A DNA stretch of 64,000 nucleotides from positions 7,354 through 71,353 of the forward strand of contig JAZDFQ010000052.1 in assembly GCA_043807765.1 (NCBI GenBank), given 5' to 3'. The translations under genes and the position numbers were made by a program. Each line of letters begins with the position of its first letter. Position 1 is the stretch's first letter. Below the pieces are notes generated by a model. The model was not told where the DNA came from. It did no database searches and saw only the letters and a program-made list of their open reading frames with translations. Shown here piece after piece: positions 17,786-27,317 of this stretch. This DNA comes from Stygiobacter sp043807765 (lineage in GTDB: Bacteria > Bacteroidota > Ignavibacteria > Ignavibacteriales > Melioribacteraceae).

Positions 17786-19735
17786 ATGCGAATGAAACTA
17801 AATAAACTTTTTTTCTCTTTGTTATTTCCGTTAAGCTGTTTAACAGCACAGGTACAATTTAACGACTATCCAATTTCTGCGGTGGACATTAAGGAAGTTA
17901 AACTCAGCGACGCTTTCTGGCTCCCAAAAATAAAGTTGATACAAGATTCGACGATTAAGTATGCCTTTGATAAATGTTACAGAGAAGGCCGTATGGAAAA
18001 TTTTTTAATCGCAGGTGGACTAAAAACCGGAACTACCAAAGGCAAGATGCCCTTTGATGATACGGATTTGTATAAAATAATTGAAGGAGCTTCCTACTCA
18101 TTAGTTAGTAAACCCAATTCCAGTCTTGATGCATATCTGGATTCAGTAATTGCAATTATAAAAGTTGGACAGGAAAAAGACGGCTACTTAACAACATGGT
18201 TCACGATTGACAGAATGAATCCACCGGCGAATTGGGTGAAGCCATCTAAAAATAGATGGGAAAATGAAGTGTCGAGTCATGAATTATACAATAGTGGTCA
18301 TTTGTTCGAAGCCGCTGCAGCTCATTATTTGTCTACGGGGAAACGAAATCTTTTGGAAATTGCTTTAAAGAATGCTGATTTACTGGTCAAGAATTTTGGT
18401 CCCGGTAAATTAAAGATTCCACCGGGACATCAAATAGTTGAAACGGGACTTATTAAGTTATATAACATAACCCACAATGCTAAGTATTTAGAGCTCGCGA
18501 AATTTTTCTTAGACACTCGAGGAGATTCCTCATCTCATAAATTATTTGGTTCTTATAGCCAAGATCATATTCCGGTTGTTCAGCAATCAGAAGCAGTTGG
18601 TCATGCTGTGAGAGCTGTTTATATGTTTGCCGGTATGACCGATATTGCTGCGATCTATGATGATGGTAAATACCGCGATGCAGTTAATAGTATTTGGGAA
18701 AATACTTTCAGTAAAAAAATGTATCTCACCGGCGGTTTGGGTGCTAGAAGAAAAGGTGAAGCATTTGGAGAAAATTATGAATTACCAAATGGTACTGCCT
18801 ACTCAGAAACTTGCGCCGCTATAGGAAGTGTTTATTGGAACCATCGTATGTTTTTGCTTTCCGGAAATTCCAAATATTATGATATCATAGAACGCACTTT
18901 ATATAATGGTGTAATTTCCGGCATTTCGCAAGACGGAAAGAAATTTTTCTATCCAAATCCTTTAGAATCAGACGGAACTCATAAGTTTAATATGGGTTCA
19001 TGCACACGCCAAGATTGGTTCGACTGTTCTTGCTGTCCAACCAATTTAATCCGATTCTTACCTACAATTCCCGGACTTATTTACGCGACTCAAAAGAATA
19101 AACTGTACGTTAATTTGTATGCTGCAAATAATTCCAATATGATTATTAATGATATGAACGTTAATGTAAGCCAAATAACAGATTATCCTTGGAATGGGAA
19201 AGTCTCAATAAATATTAATCCAGAAAGAACTATCGGTTTTGATTTATGCCTTCGCATTCCGGATTGGGTAGTAAACAAAATTAGCCAATCAGATTTATAT
19301 TCTTACTTTAGTATTGGCGACACTCATGTAGTATTAAGGATCAATGGCGAAGAGAAAAAACTGGAAATAAATCCGAACGGTTATATTGAAATAAGTAGGA
19401 GTTGGGCAAAAGGCGATAATATTGAATTGAATCTACCTATGAATATTCGCAAAATTGTATCAAATAAAAGAGTATTGGAAAACAGAAACAAAGTTGCAAT
19501 AGAATATGGCCCTTTTGTGTATTGTGCCGAAGGGATAGACAATTCACATAACTTGAACATTAGCTTAAATAAAAATACTAAGATGGAATTACATGAAATG
19601 AGGATTGCGTCTGAACCAATAAAAGCAGTAAAAATAAATACTAACGGAAACGAAGCTACTTTAATTCCTTATTTCTTGTGGTCAAACAGAGGAGTTAATG
19701 CTATGAAAGTTTGGTTAAATAGCGCTCTTAATTAA
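17786..19735 (+). CDS. GH127 beta-L-arabinofuranosidase
   Basis: GH127 enzymes remove beta-L-arabinofuranose, as found on hydroxyproline-rich glycoproteins and some pectins. The 649-residue protein has a signal peptide (to LTAQ) and the family start DVKLSDAFW-like motif (VKLSDAFWLPK). The zinc/thiolate site is intact: Glu341 and Cys343 in YSETCAAIG and Cys416/Cys417 in DCSCCPTNLIRF, matching the Glu-Cys-Cys-Cys site of characterised HypBA1-type enzymes in which a Cys is the nucleophile. An ATG two codons further in (17792) is an alternative start. It heads a plus-strand run GH127-GH92-GH29-GH27 with gaps of 37-72 bases or less, suggesting an operon. GH146 or other DUF1680 relatives are less likely alternatives. 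Confidence 0.9.
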   Translation: MRMKLNKLFFSLLFPLSCLTAQVQFNDYPISAVDIKEVKLSDAFWLPKIKLIQDSTIKYAFDKCYREGRMENFLIAGGLKTGTTKGKMPFDDTDLYKIIEGASYSLVSKPNSSLDAYLDSVIAIIKVGQEKDGYLTTWFTIDRMNPPANWVKPSKNRWENEVSSHELYNSGHLFEAAAAHYLSTGKRNLLEIALKNADLLVKNFGPGKLKIPPGHQIVETGLIKLYNITHNAKYLELAKFFLDTRGDSSSHKLFGSYSQDHIPVVQQSEAVGHAVRAVYMFAGMTDIAAIYDDGKYRDAVNSIWENTFSKKMYLTGGLGARRKGEAFGENYELPNGTAYSETCAAIGSVYWNHRMFLLSGNSKYYDIIERTLYNGVISGISQDGKKFFYPNPLESDGTHKFNMGSCTRQDWFDCSCCPTNLIRFLPTIPGLIYATQKNKLYVNLYAANNSNMIINDMNVNVSQITDYPWNGKVSININPERTIGFDLCLRIPDWVVNKISQSDLYSYFSIGDTHVVLRINGEEKKLEINPNGYIEISRSWAKGDNIELNLPMNIRKIVSNKRVLENRNKVAIEYGPFVYCAEGIDNSHNLNISLNKNTKMELHEMRIASEPIKAVKINTNGNEATLIPYFLWSNRGVNAMKVWLNSALN

Positions 19736-19772
19736 TTGTGCAAGAAGGTGTAATAATTTTTGTAGGAAATGA

Positions 19773-22034
19773 ATGAAATCTAATAAAACCGCTCTAGTTG
19801 TTATTGTTGCAAGTTTTTTAGCAATGTGTAACATAGATTTTGGCAAAGAAAAAGAACTAACAAAGTATGTAAATCCATTGATCGGAACTGCTAAAACAAC
19901 CACTGTTTCCGGACTACGTTTTGGGGTGGGAAGTGAACATAATGCGCAAGTTCAACCAAATGTTACCGTTCCTTTTGGAATGACTAACTGGGTTGCGCAA
20001 ACACAAAACACTGAAAAGAAATGTGTAGCCGCTTATTACTACAAAGATTCTATCATTACGGGATTTCGCGGTTCACATTGGTTAAGTGGTTCGTGCACGC
20101 AAGATTACGGCAGCTTTGCCGTAATGCCAATTTCCGGCAAACTGAAATGCGATCCAAGAATTAGAGGTGCCAAGTATTCACATACATCGGAAGTTGCAGC
20201 ACCCGATTTCTATCAAGTACAGTTGAATGATTACAACATTACCGCATCTATGACGGCAACTACGCGGTGTGGAATTCTTGAATTTGTTTTTATGAATGAA
20301 GGCAAAGCGCATATAGTTATCAATCCCAATTCCGATGAAGGTGTTGGCTATGTAAGAGTATTTCCGAAAAGCAAAGAAGTAGTTGGCTATAATCCTGTAC
20401 ATAGAATCTATCAAGGCTGGGGAAACAAAGCCGGTTTTTCCGGTTACTTTGTTATGCGTGTGGAAAAAGAAATTTCGGGTTTTGGCACTTATGCTGAAGA
20501 CGAAATCTTCCCTTCGAAAGAATTTATATATGATGAAGAAAACATTGGCGCTTATGTTTCCTTTAATGTGAAGAAAGGTGAGCGTGTTCGTGTTAAGATA
20601 GGAACTTCTTTTGTAAGCATTGATCAAGCAAGAAAAAATTTGGATGCGGAAATACCGAACTATGATTTTGACTTAGTTAGAAAAAAACTAAAACAAATAT
20701 GGAATCAACTGCTTGGTAAAATCAAAGTTGAAGGAAATTCGGTTGAGGATAAAACTAAGTTTTACACTGCAATGTATCACAGTTTTCAGCAGCCAAGAAT
20801 TTATAACGATGTTGACGGCTCATATCCACGCTTCAACGGGAACGCTAAGACCGATACAATTACCGGCTCAAATTACTACTGCGATTTTTCCATGTGGGAT
20901 ACTTACCGCGCGCTTCATCCGTTGTTCAATCTAATTATTCCAAAACAAAATGGCGATATGTTGAGATCGCTGCTCTTAATGGCTAAAGCCGGCGGCTGGA
21001 TGCCGATTTTTCCTTGCTGGAATTCTTACACTGCTGCAATGATTGGCGATCATGCTTCAGCGGCAATTGCGGAAGGTTATGCGAAAGGAATTATTAATCT
21101 GACTGAAGATGATTATGGGTACATGACTCAAAATGCTAATCAATTGCCAACGGATTTTAACGAATACAAAAATGGAAAAGGAAGACGCGCGCTTACATCA
21201 TATTTGAAATATGGTTATGTGCCGCTGGAAGATTCTGTTAAAGAAGCTTTCCATACTAATGAGCAAGTCTCTAGAACTTTAGAATATGCCTATGATGATT
21301 ACACTCTGGCACTCGTTGCACTAAAGATGGGAAAGAAAGGTGATTATGAATATTTCCTTAAACGCTCTCGGAATTACGAGAATGTTTATGACGCAAGTGT
21401 TAATAATATGAATGGCAGATTTGCGGATGGTTCGTTTAAAAAAGATTTTGTTAAAGAAAAACAAACTTCCTTTATCACCGAAGGCACACCGTGGCAATAC
21501 AATTGGTATGTTCCGCATGATGTAAATGGGTTGATTAAACTGATGGGCGGTAAAGAATCTTTCAACAAAAATCTTGATGAGTTCTTTGATGCCGGGCAAT
21601 ACTGGCATGGAAATGAACCAAGCCATCAAATAGCATTCTTGTATAATTATTCCGGGCAGCCATCGAAAACACAGAAGATCGTTTCAAAAGTAATGAATGA
21701 GGAATATGGAATTGGTCCCGGCGGATTAAGCGGAAATGAAGATGCCGGGCAAATGTCGGCTTGGTATGTATGGGCTGCAATTGGGTTGTATCCTGTAAGT
21801 CCGGTTTCGGCAGAGTATCAAATCAGCGGACCTAAATTCAAACAAGTGGTAATAACTCTTGAGAATGGAAAACAAATAATATTTTCTGCACCAAACTATA
21901 ATTACGATAACATTTTCATAAAGAGAATTAATCGCAATGGAAAAGAAGTTAATTCATATTCCGTTACACATGAGGAACTAAGAAGAGGCGGAGAGTGGAA
22001 GTTTGATCTATCCGAAAAACCTTTGTTGAAATAG
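19773..22034 (+). CDS. GH92 alpha-mannosidase (first of two)
   Basis: GH92 enzymes are calcium-dependent exo-alpha-mannosidases (alpha-1,2, -1,3, -1,4, -1,6 or mannose-1-phosphate linkages, depending on subgroup). The 753-residue protein begins with a hydrophobic segment ending LAMCN, a possible but non-ideal lipobox. The family signatures are YVNPLIGTA, PNVTVPFGM, GFRGSHWLSG, FYTAMYHSFQQPR and SMWDTYRALHP-like (SMWDTYRALHPLFN). The base region reads GNEDAGQMSAW (Glu656/Asp657) followed by WAAIGLYPVSP. The length is normal for the family. Linkage specificity cannot be set from sequence alone. It lies between the GH127 and GH29 genes. Confidence 0.92.
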   Translation: MKSNKTALVVIVASFLAMCNIDFGKEKELTKYVNPLIGTAKTTTVSGLRFGVGSEHNAQVQPNVTVPFGMTNWVAQTQNTEKKCVAAYYYKDSIITGFRGSHWLSGSCTQDYGSFAVMPISGKLKCDPRIRGAKYSHTSEVAAPDFYQVQLNDYNITASMTATTRCGILEFVFMNEGKAHIVINPNSDEGVGYVRVFPKSKEVVGYNPVHRIYQGWGNKAGFSGYFVMRVEKEISGFGTYAEDEIFPSKEFIYDEENIGAYVSFNVKKGERVRVKIGTSFVSIDQARKNLDAEIPNYDFDLVRKKLKQIWNQLLGKIKVEGNSVEDKTKFYTAMYHSFQQPRIYNDVDGSYPRFNGNAKTDTITGSNYYCDFSMWDTYRALHPLFNLIIPKQNGDMLRSLLLMAKAGGWMPIFPCWNSYTAAMIGDHASAAIAEGYAKGIINLTEDDYGYMTQNANQLPTDFNEYKNGKGRRALTSYLKYGYVPLEDSVKEAFHTNEQVSRTLEYAYDDYTLALVALKMGKKGDYEYFLKRSRNYENVYDASVNNMNGRFADGSFKKDFVKEKQTSFITEGTPWQYNWYVPHDVNGLIKLMGGKESFNKNLDEFFDAGQYWHGNEPSHQIAFLYNYSGQPSKTQKIVSKVMNEEYGIGPGGLSGNEDAGQMSAWYVWAAIGLYPVSPVSAEYQISGPKFKQVVITLENGKQIIFSAPNYNYDNIFIKRINRNGKEVNSYSVTHEELRRGGEWKFDLSEKPLLK

Positions 22035-22106
22035 AGTTAACACAAAGTGATGATTTTATCGACAGATTGAAAAAGGGGAAATCAAACAATTATAAACGAG
22101 TCTATC

Positions 22107-23750
22107 ATGAACAAGAAATTTCAAGGAAGCTTATCTTCATTTATTCTTACCATATTATTCTTTTCGATGAGTAGTTTTCCCGCTCAAACTAAAGAGAATA
22201 CACAAGAAAAGTTCTCCGCAAATTGGGAGTCGTTTCAAAATAATTACAAGTGTCCGGAATGGTTTCGCGATGCTAAGTTTGGTATCTGGGCTCACTGGTC
22301 TGCTCAATGCGTACCTGAACAAGGGGATTGGTACGCAAGAGAAATGTACATTCAAGGCAGCCGGATTTATAATTCTCACGTAAAAACTTACGGACATCCG
22401 TCCAAGTTCGGATTCATGGAAATTGATAATCTTTGGAAAGCCGATAAGTGGAATCCCGAAGCATTGATGAAGTTATACAAACGAGCCGGCGCAAAATATT
22501 TTGTGGCACTTGCAAATCATCACGATAACTTTGACGCGTATGATTCAAAATATCATAAATGGAATTCTGTTAACATTGGACCTAAAAAAGATATTATTGG
22601 AACATGGGAGAAAGTTGCCCGTAAAAACGGTTTACGTTTCGGAGTCAGCAATCACTCAGCACACGCATGGCATTGGTTTCAAACAGCGTATGGATATGAT
22701 GGCGAAGATGAGTTAAAAGGTGTTCGTTACGATGCTGCAACTCTTTCAAAAGAAGATGGTCAAGGGAAATGGTGGGAAGGTTTAGATCCGCAAGATTTAT
22801 ATACAGGTCCAAATATGAAAATGCCCGATGGAATTACCGGAATAAAAGAAGTGAAAGAATGGCACGAAAAAAATGACCGCCAGTGGACAGAAGAAGCACC
22901 GGCACAAAATCCTAAATTTACCGAAAATTGGTTTCTACGTACTAAAGATTTGCTGGACAAATATCATCCTGATTTAATTTACTTTGATGATTATGGATTG
23001 CCTTTAGGTCAAACCGGCATTGATGTAACTGCTCACTACTACAACACAAGTATAAAAAGAAATAATGGAAAAGTAGATGTAGTTGTTACAGCTAAAGAGC
23101 TTAAACCGGAACAGCGCAACGGCATTGTTGAAGATATTGAAAGAGGTTTTAGCGAAGATATAAAGCCGGAACCATGGCAAACTTGTTCTTGCATTGGCGA
23201 ATGGCATTACAGAAGGTCTTATTTCGAAAACAATTCTTATAAAACCGTTAAGCAAATTGTAACGTCTCTGGTAGATATTGTTAGTAAGAATGGTAATCTG
23301 CTGTTAAGCATTCCTATGCGCGGCGATGGTACAATAGATGAACGGGAAATTGAATTCTTAGAAGGAATGGCAAAGTGGATGGATGTTAACGGTGAAGGAA
23401 TATTTAACACCCGCCCTTGGAGAGTTTATGGCGAAGGTCCTACCAAAGTGAAAGCGGGAATGTTTAATGAAGATGCCATGAAGAATTTTACAAGCGAAGA
23501 TATCCGCTTTACATCAAAAGGAAATGCTTTGTATGCTTTCATCATGGATTATCCCAAAGGAAAGGAAGTCAATATAAAATCGTTGGCTAACAAATCGGGA
23601 TTGCTTGACGGGAAGAAAATTGAAAGCGTTAAACTTCTTGGAGCAACAAAGAACGTTGTCTGGGATCAAACCGACAATGAATTGAAGGTTTCTTTGCCGG
23701 AAAAATCTCCCGTGGAATGTGTCGCTGCATTAAAGATAGAGCTAAAATAA
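22107..23750 (+). CDS. GH29 alpha-L-fucosidase
   Basis: The enzyme releases terminal alpha-L-fucose. The 547-residue protein has a signal peptide (to FPAQ) and the GH29 barrel start WFRDAKFGIWAHW, with VPEQGDWYAREMY. The nucleophile is most likely Asp295, the second Asp in IYFDDYGLPLG, which aligns with the WND-type motif of the family. A C-terminal beta-sandwich (about 440-547) is present. Plant arabinogalactan-proteins and xyloglucan carry fucose, but the sequence does not define the linkage. It is 72 bases after GH92 and ends 8 bases before the preferred start of the GH27 gene. Confidence 0.92.
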   Translation: MNKKFQGSLSSFILTILFFSMSSFPAQTKENTQEKFSANWESFQNNYKCPEWFRDAKFGIWAHWSAQCVPEQGDWYAREMYIQGSRIYNSHVKTYGHPSKFGFMEIDNLWKADKWNPEALMKLYKRAGAKYFVALANHHDNFDAYDSKYHKWNSVNIGPKKDIIGTWEKVARKNGLRFGVSNHSAHAWHWFQTAYGYDGEDELKGVRYDAATLSKEDGQGKWWEGLDPQDLYTGPNMKMPDGITGIKEVKEWHEKNDRQWTEEAPAQNPKFTENWFLRTKDLLDKYHPDLIYFDDYGLPLGQTGIDVTAHYYNTSIKRNNGKVDVVVTAKELKPEQRNGIVEDIERGFSEDIKPEPWQTCSCIGEWHYRRSYFENNSYKTVKQIVTSLVDIVSKNGNLLLSIPMRGDGTIDEREIEFLEGMAKWMDVNGEGIFNTRPWRVYGEGPTKVKAGMFNEDAMKNFTSEDIRFTSKGNALYAFIMDYPKGKEVNIKSLANKSGLLDGKKIESVKLLGATKNVVWDQTDNELKVSLPEKSPVECVAALKIELK

Positions 23751-23758
23751 AAACGGGA

Positions 23759-25162
23759 ATGAAATTAATTATGAAGCGCAAACTCAACTTTGTTTTGGAA
23801 ATAATATTCCTCGTAGTCTTAACTCTGCCTAATATTTTCCCTAATGCTTTAGAGAATAAGCAAAATAGAAATGTTTTAGCTCCAACACCTCCAATGGGTT
23901 GGAACAGCTGGGATTGTTACGGCACAACGGTAACCGAAGATGAAGTAAAAGCCAATGCCGATTATATGGCAAGGCATCTTCGCAAATTTGGCTGGCAGTA
24001 CATTGTTGTTGATATTCAATGGTCGGATCCAAATGCAAAGGCACATGGGTATATCAAAAATACACAGCTTGAGATGGATACTTACGGTCGATTGATTCCG
24101 GCGCTGAATAGATTTCCTTCATCTAGAAATGGAAAAGGTTTTAAGCCGCTGGCTGATTATGTTCATAAACTTGGTTTAAAATTTGGCATTCACATAATGC
24201 GCGGAATTCCTAAACTGGCAGTAAGACAAAACTTGCCAATCGCTAATTCAAAATTTAATGCACGTGATGCGGCTGATACAAACAGTGTTTGTCCATGGAA
24301 CACAGATATGTTCGGCGTAAAAGGAAATAGCGAAGCCGGGCAAGCTTACTATAATTCCTTACTCCAACTATATGCAAAGTGGGGAGTGGATTACATTAAA
24401 GCTGATGACATGACTGCCTTTAGCGGTAAACCGGCAGATGAAAATAGATTGAATGAAATTGCCGCATTAAGCAAAGCAATAAAAAACTCCGGAAGTAAGA
24501 TTGTGTTGAGTTTGTCGCCCGGACCGGCAAGTATTGAACAAGCAGAATTTTTAGAAAAGCACGCGCAGCTATGGAGAATCTCCGACGATTTTTGGGATAA
24601 GTGGAGCGATATTAAACAGCAATTTGGATTTATGAGAAACTGGTATAAACGTGTTGGTCCAACAACCTGGCCCGATGCCGACATGCTTCCCTTAGGCAAA
24701 ATTGGTTTGCGTGCAGAAAGAGGCGACGCTCGCCCCACTAACTTTACTGAAAATGAACAATACACTTTGATGACTTTGTGGAGTATGTTCCGCTCACCGC
24801 TTATGTTCGGCGGTAATCTTCCGGATAATGATGGGTTTACTTTATCGTTAATAACAAATGAAGAAGTGCTGGCAGTTAATCAAAAGAGTGAGAAGAACAG
24901 AGAAATATATTCTGATGACAAAAAAGTAATTTGGGCAGCAAACGTACCCGGCACAACTGAGATTTACATTGCTATCTTTAATATCTCTGATGCTACTATG
25001 AAAGAAGCCAAGATTGAATTGAAAGATTTAAATCCGGAATTCTCGAAATATTCTGTACGTAATCTTTGGGAAAGAAAAAATCTTGGTAATTTTGAAAATG
25101 GCTTTGCTGTTGATTTAGCTGCGCACGGTTGTGTCTTGATCAAAATAAAACCGGTTAAGTAA
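23759..25162 (+). CDS. GH27 alpha-galactosidase
   Basis: GH27 enzymes release terminal alpha-galactose. The barrel begins LAPTPPMGWNSWDCYGTTVT, the family hallmark. The nucleophile is Asp216 in YIKADDM and the acid/base Asp lies in WRISDDFWDKW. A C-terminal beta-sandwich follows (about 390-468). I start the gene at ATG 23759 because it gives a signal-peptide-like N-terminus (MKLIMKRKLNFVLEIIFL); ATG 23771 is an equally reasonable start with better spacing from ggga. A longer frame from 23717 would overlap the GH29 gene and spoil the signal peptide. A GH27 beta-L-arabinopyranosidase activity, known in the family, cannot be excluded and would suit arabinogalactan. Confidence 0.9.
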   Translation: MKLIMKRKLNFVLEIIFLVVLTLPNIFPNALENKQNRNVLAPTPPMGWNSWDCYGTTVTEDEVKANADYMARHLRKFGWQYIVVDIQWSDPNAKAHGYIKNTQLEMDTYGRLIPALNRFPSSRNGKGFKPLADYVHKLGLKFGIHIMRGIPKLAVRQNLPIANSKFNARDAADTNSVCPWNTDMFGVKGNSEAGQAYYNSLLQLYAKWGVDYIKADDMTAFSGKPADENRLNEIAALSKAIKNSGSKIVLSLSPGPASIEQAEFLEKHAQLWRISDDFWDKWSDIKQQFGFMRNWYKRVGPTTWPDADMLPLGKIGLRAERGDARPTNFTENEQYTLMTLWSMFRSPLMFGGNLPDNDGFTLSLITNEEVLAVNQKSEKNREIYSDDKKVIWAANVPGTTEIYIAIFNISDATMKEAKIELKDLNPEFSKYSVRNLWERKNLGNFENGFAVDLAAHGCVLIKIKPVK

Positions 25163-25190
25163 GGGTACAGAAAAATATCTGTACTCTTAC
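25159..25190. terminator. Hairpin between convergent GH27 and SIS genes
   Basis: A 13-bp stem with one G-T pair (gtaagggtacaga at 25159-25171 and tctgtactcttac at 25178-25190) overlaps the GH27 stop codon region and lies between two convergent genes. There is no strong T-run on either side, so it may act as a bidirectional transcription barrier or 3'-end stabiliser. Confidence 0.55.
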
Positions 25191-25217
25191 AAAGACGAGT
25201 CGTTGCAAGATAAATAT

Positions 25218-26234
25218 CTAATCAGTGAGTTCGTTACCGATTTTTCTCGCACGCTCTGTTTTATCCAAATTAATTCCAAGAGATAAGCCAATTTCTACCA
25301 AGACATTCCATCCAGCGCATAAATATAAGTAAGGATTAAAATCGCCGGCATCGGGTATTTTAATTGTTTTGAAAGGTGTTTCGTAAGTAGAAATTGCAAC
25401 TACGGTTAAACCAACTCCCTTTTCTAGCACTTGCTGAAATTTTTCAATCTCTTCTTCAATGGGATCGATAACAAAGATCAAATCACTTTTGCTCAACACT
25501 TCTTCAATTCCGTGTACAGCGTAAGTTCCTTCCATGTAGTCGGATTTCTTTCTTGCTATCTCGTTTGTCTTAAGGGTAAGTTCTTCTGCAACTCCATCGT
25601 TATAACCGGCATAGTAAATCATTGATGCTTTTGCTGCGGCATCAATTATACTTTTCTCAACCGGCATAGTTAAAACGGATTGTATATTGGCACTAAGTGA
25701 AGCGAGTTCTTCTTTTTTATTATCACCAAGAATATTCCATAATATTGAATCGTAAAACAAAGCTGTTTCAACAACACTCTTTGTTGCCGCTAGCGCTTTT
25801 TCGGTTCTGCATTTTAAAACAAAAGTTTGAGAGCAAACACTTTCGAGCTTAGTATTGGCCTTGGTAGTAACTCCAAAACAATTGTTGTTGCCGAGAGATT
25901 TTACTTTTTGTACAAGCTTAATTACTTCTTTAGTTTTACCGGAGTTTGAAGCGCAGAACACAGCATAGTCTTCCACTTTGTATTTTGCGGCTTGGTGAGA
26001 ACCTTCTGTAATAATGTTTAAAGGCATTCCCAATTTTCTGGCTTTATGAATAGCATTTTTTGCCGGAAATATTCTGCTTGAGCCTTCTCCGGTTAAAATT
26101 AATTTACCAACTGAATTTATTTTCTGTGCTACTTTGCCGGTTGCTGTTTGATCAAAATCTTTTACAATTTCTGCTGTTTCCATTATTTCTGATACAAGAG
26201 AAAAACCGTTGTATTTTGAATCGGTCAGATTCAT
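25218..26234 (-). CDS. SIS-domain sugar-phosphate isomerase/deaminase
   Basis: The 338-residue cytoplasmic protein has two SIS folds like the isomerase half of GlmS, with the phosphosugar-binding pattern LTGEGSSRIFPA, then CASNSGKTKEV, and in the second half YYAGYNDGVAEELTLKTNEI and HGIEEVLSK. No glutaminase domain is present, so it should act on a phosphorylated amino sugar or ketose directly (deaminase, isomerase or deglycase; AgaS, NagB-II and FrlB are relatives of this type). It is the last gene of a minus-strand run with a ROK kinase (42 bases upstream) and a sugar permease, consistent with import, phosphorylation and isomerisation of one sugar. Which sugar is not known. Confidence 0.75.
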   Translation of the reverse strand: MNLTDSKYNGFSLVSEIMETAEIVKDFDQTATGKVAQKINSVGKLILTGEGSSRIFPAKNAIHKARKLGMPLNIITEGSHQAAKYKVEDYAVFCASNSGKTKEVIKLVQKVKSLGNNNCFGVTTKANTKLESVCSQTFVLKCRTEKALAATKSVVETALFYDSILWNILGDNKKEELASLSANIQSVLTMPVEKSIIDAAAKASMIYYAGYNDGVAEELTLKTNEIARKKSDYMEGTYAVHGIEEVLSKSDLIFVIDPIEEEIEKFQQVLEKGVGLTVVAISTYETPFKTIKIPDAGDFNPYLYLCAGWNVLVEIGLSLGINLDKTERARKIGNELTD

Positions 26235-26276
26235 TAAAGCCTCGTAAATATTATTAAAAACTGTGTCTATTAAAAA

Positions 26277-27128
26277 TTAATTGCTTTGCTGAACTGCATC
26301 AAAATAAAGTGAAGCAGCACCGAGTATTGCAACATGTTCATTCTCGGAAACTTCTATCTTAATCTTCTTAACCGAATTAGAATAAGCGAAAGTATTAATT
26401 GATTCCCACATGGCTTCTTTATAGAAAGAAAAAGACTTGCTCACTGAGCCCCCAAGAATAATTATTTCCGGATCAACCGAGTACATTATTAGCTTAATTG
26501 CTTCACCAAGGTTTTCACCAAACTGTGAAAATATTTTGTGCGCTTCTTTATCTCCTAGCAAAGCTTTGGCAGATAATTCTTCGCCGGAAAGTCCAAACTC
26601 ATTCTGAAAGAATTGACCGCAGCTATAGTATTCGTAATTTTTATCTTTGAACGGAATCATTCCAAACTCACCGGCGCCGCAGTTATTGCCGGAGTACAAA
26701 TGATTGTTGATTATCAATCCCGCGCCAAGACCGGTTCCGGTTATTAGCCCAACAATGTTTTTGTAGCCTTTTCCTTTCCCAAAATATTTTTCACCAACCG
26801 CAAAGCAATTAGCATCGTTGTTGATAAATACCGGTACTTTGAATTTATCTTCAAGTATATCTTTAAGATGTACTTCATTCCACGATGGTATGTTCTGAAC
26901 ATCGTAGACTATTCCTTTTTCAACATCAACAACACTCGGAACGCCAACTCCAATGCCTTCAATAGTTTTATCACTAAATCTTTCTATCAAAAAAACAAGT
27001 AAATCTATTATCTCATCTTTACTTCCGTTCTTTATTATCCGGGAAGATTCAATTTTTATCAATTCGCTGTTGTCTATCAAACCAACACGCATGTTGGTTC
27101 CGCCAATATCAATTCCTAAAATTCCCAT
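26277..27128 (-). CDS. ROK-family sugar kinase lacking the usual zinc site
   Basis: The 283-residue protein has the ATP-binding start GIDIGGTNMRVGL, the catalytic-base segment INNDANCFAVGE and the glycine-rich GLITGTGLGAGL of ROK glucokinase/N-acetylhexosamine kinases. No helix-turn-helix is present, so it is a kinase and not a NagC-type repressor. The normal zinc site (His plus three Cys in a CxCGxxGC context) is largely lost: the His position is Met in GEFGMIPF and only YYSCGQFF remains. It is encoded between a permease and a SIS protein and probably phosphorylates the imported hexose or hexosamine. Confidence 0.85.
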   Translation of the reverse strand: MGILGIDIGGTNMRVGLIDNSELIKIESSRIIKNGSKDEIIDLLVFLIERFSDKTIEGIGVGVPSVVDVEKGIVYDVQNIPSWNEVHLKDILEDKFKVPVFINNDANCFAVGEKYFGKGKGYKNIVGLITGTGLGAGLIINNHLYSGNNCGAGEFGMIPFKDKNYEYYSCGQFFQNEFGLSGEELSAKALLGDKEAHKIFSQFGENLGEAIKLIMYSVDPEIIILGGSVSKSFSFYKEAMWESINTFAYSNSVKKIKIEVSENEHVAILGAASLYFDAVQQSN

Positions 27129-27177
27129 CGCTTCTCTTTTATTTTATGAATTAGTAAACACTAAAATATTATAACTA

Positions 27178-27293
27178 TTGTCTTTGCGAACGAAGTGAAG
27201 CAAACTCAAAACTGTATTTTTGAAGCAAAAACCGCGATTGCTTTCCCGCAACAAAATGCGGGACAAGCAGTCATTCCATTCCTCGCAATGACA
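27178..27293. repeat. MITE-like dispersed repeat, copy 2 (inverted relative to copy 1)
   Basis: The reverse complement contains cattgcgaggaatggaatga, a 20-odd-base insert with its own palindrome (tcccgcattttgttgcggga), then agcaatcgcggtttttgc and gcttcacttcgttcgcaaag. Apart from the insert it matches 17359-17455 closely. It lies between the ROK kinase gene and the permease gene on the minus strand. Confidence 0.75.
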
Positions 27294-27317
27294 TTCATAA
27301 ACAGTTTTGCAGAAGTC

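Noticed and set aside
23717..23758. Upstream extension of the GH27 frame into the GH29 gene
   Set aside because: It overlaps conserved GH29 codons in another frame and would put a charged stretch before the signal peptide.
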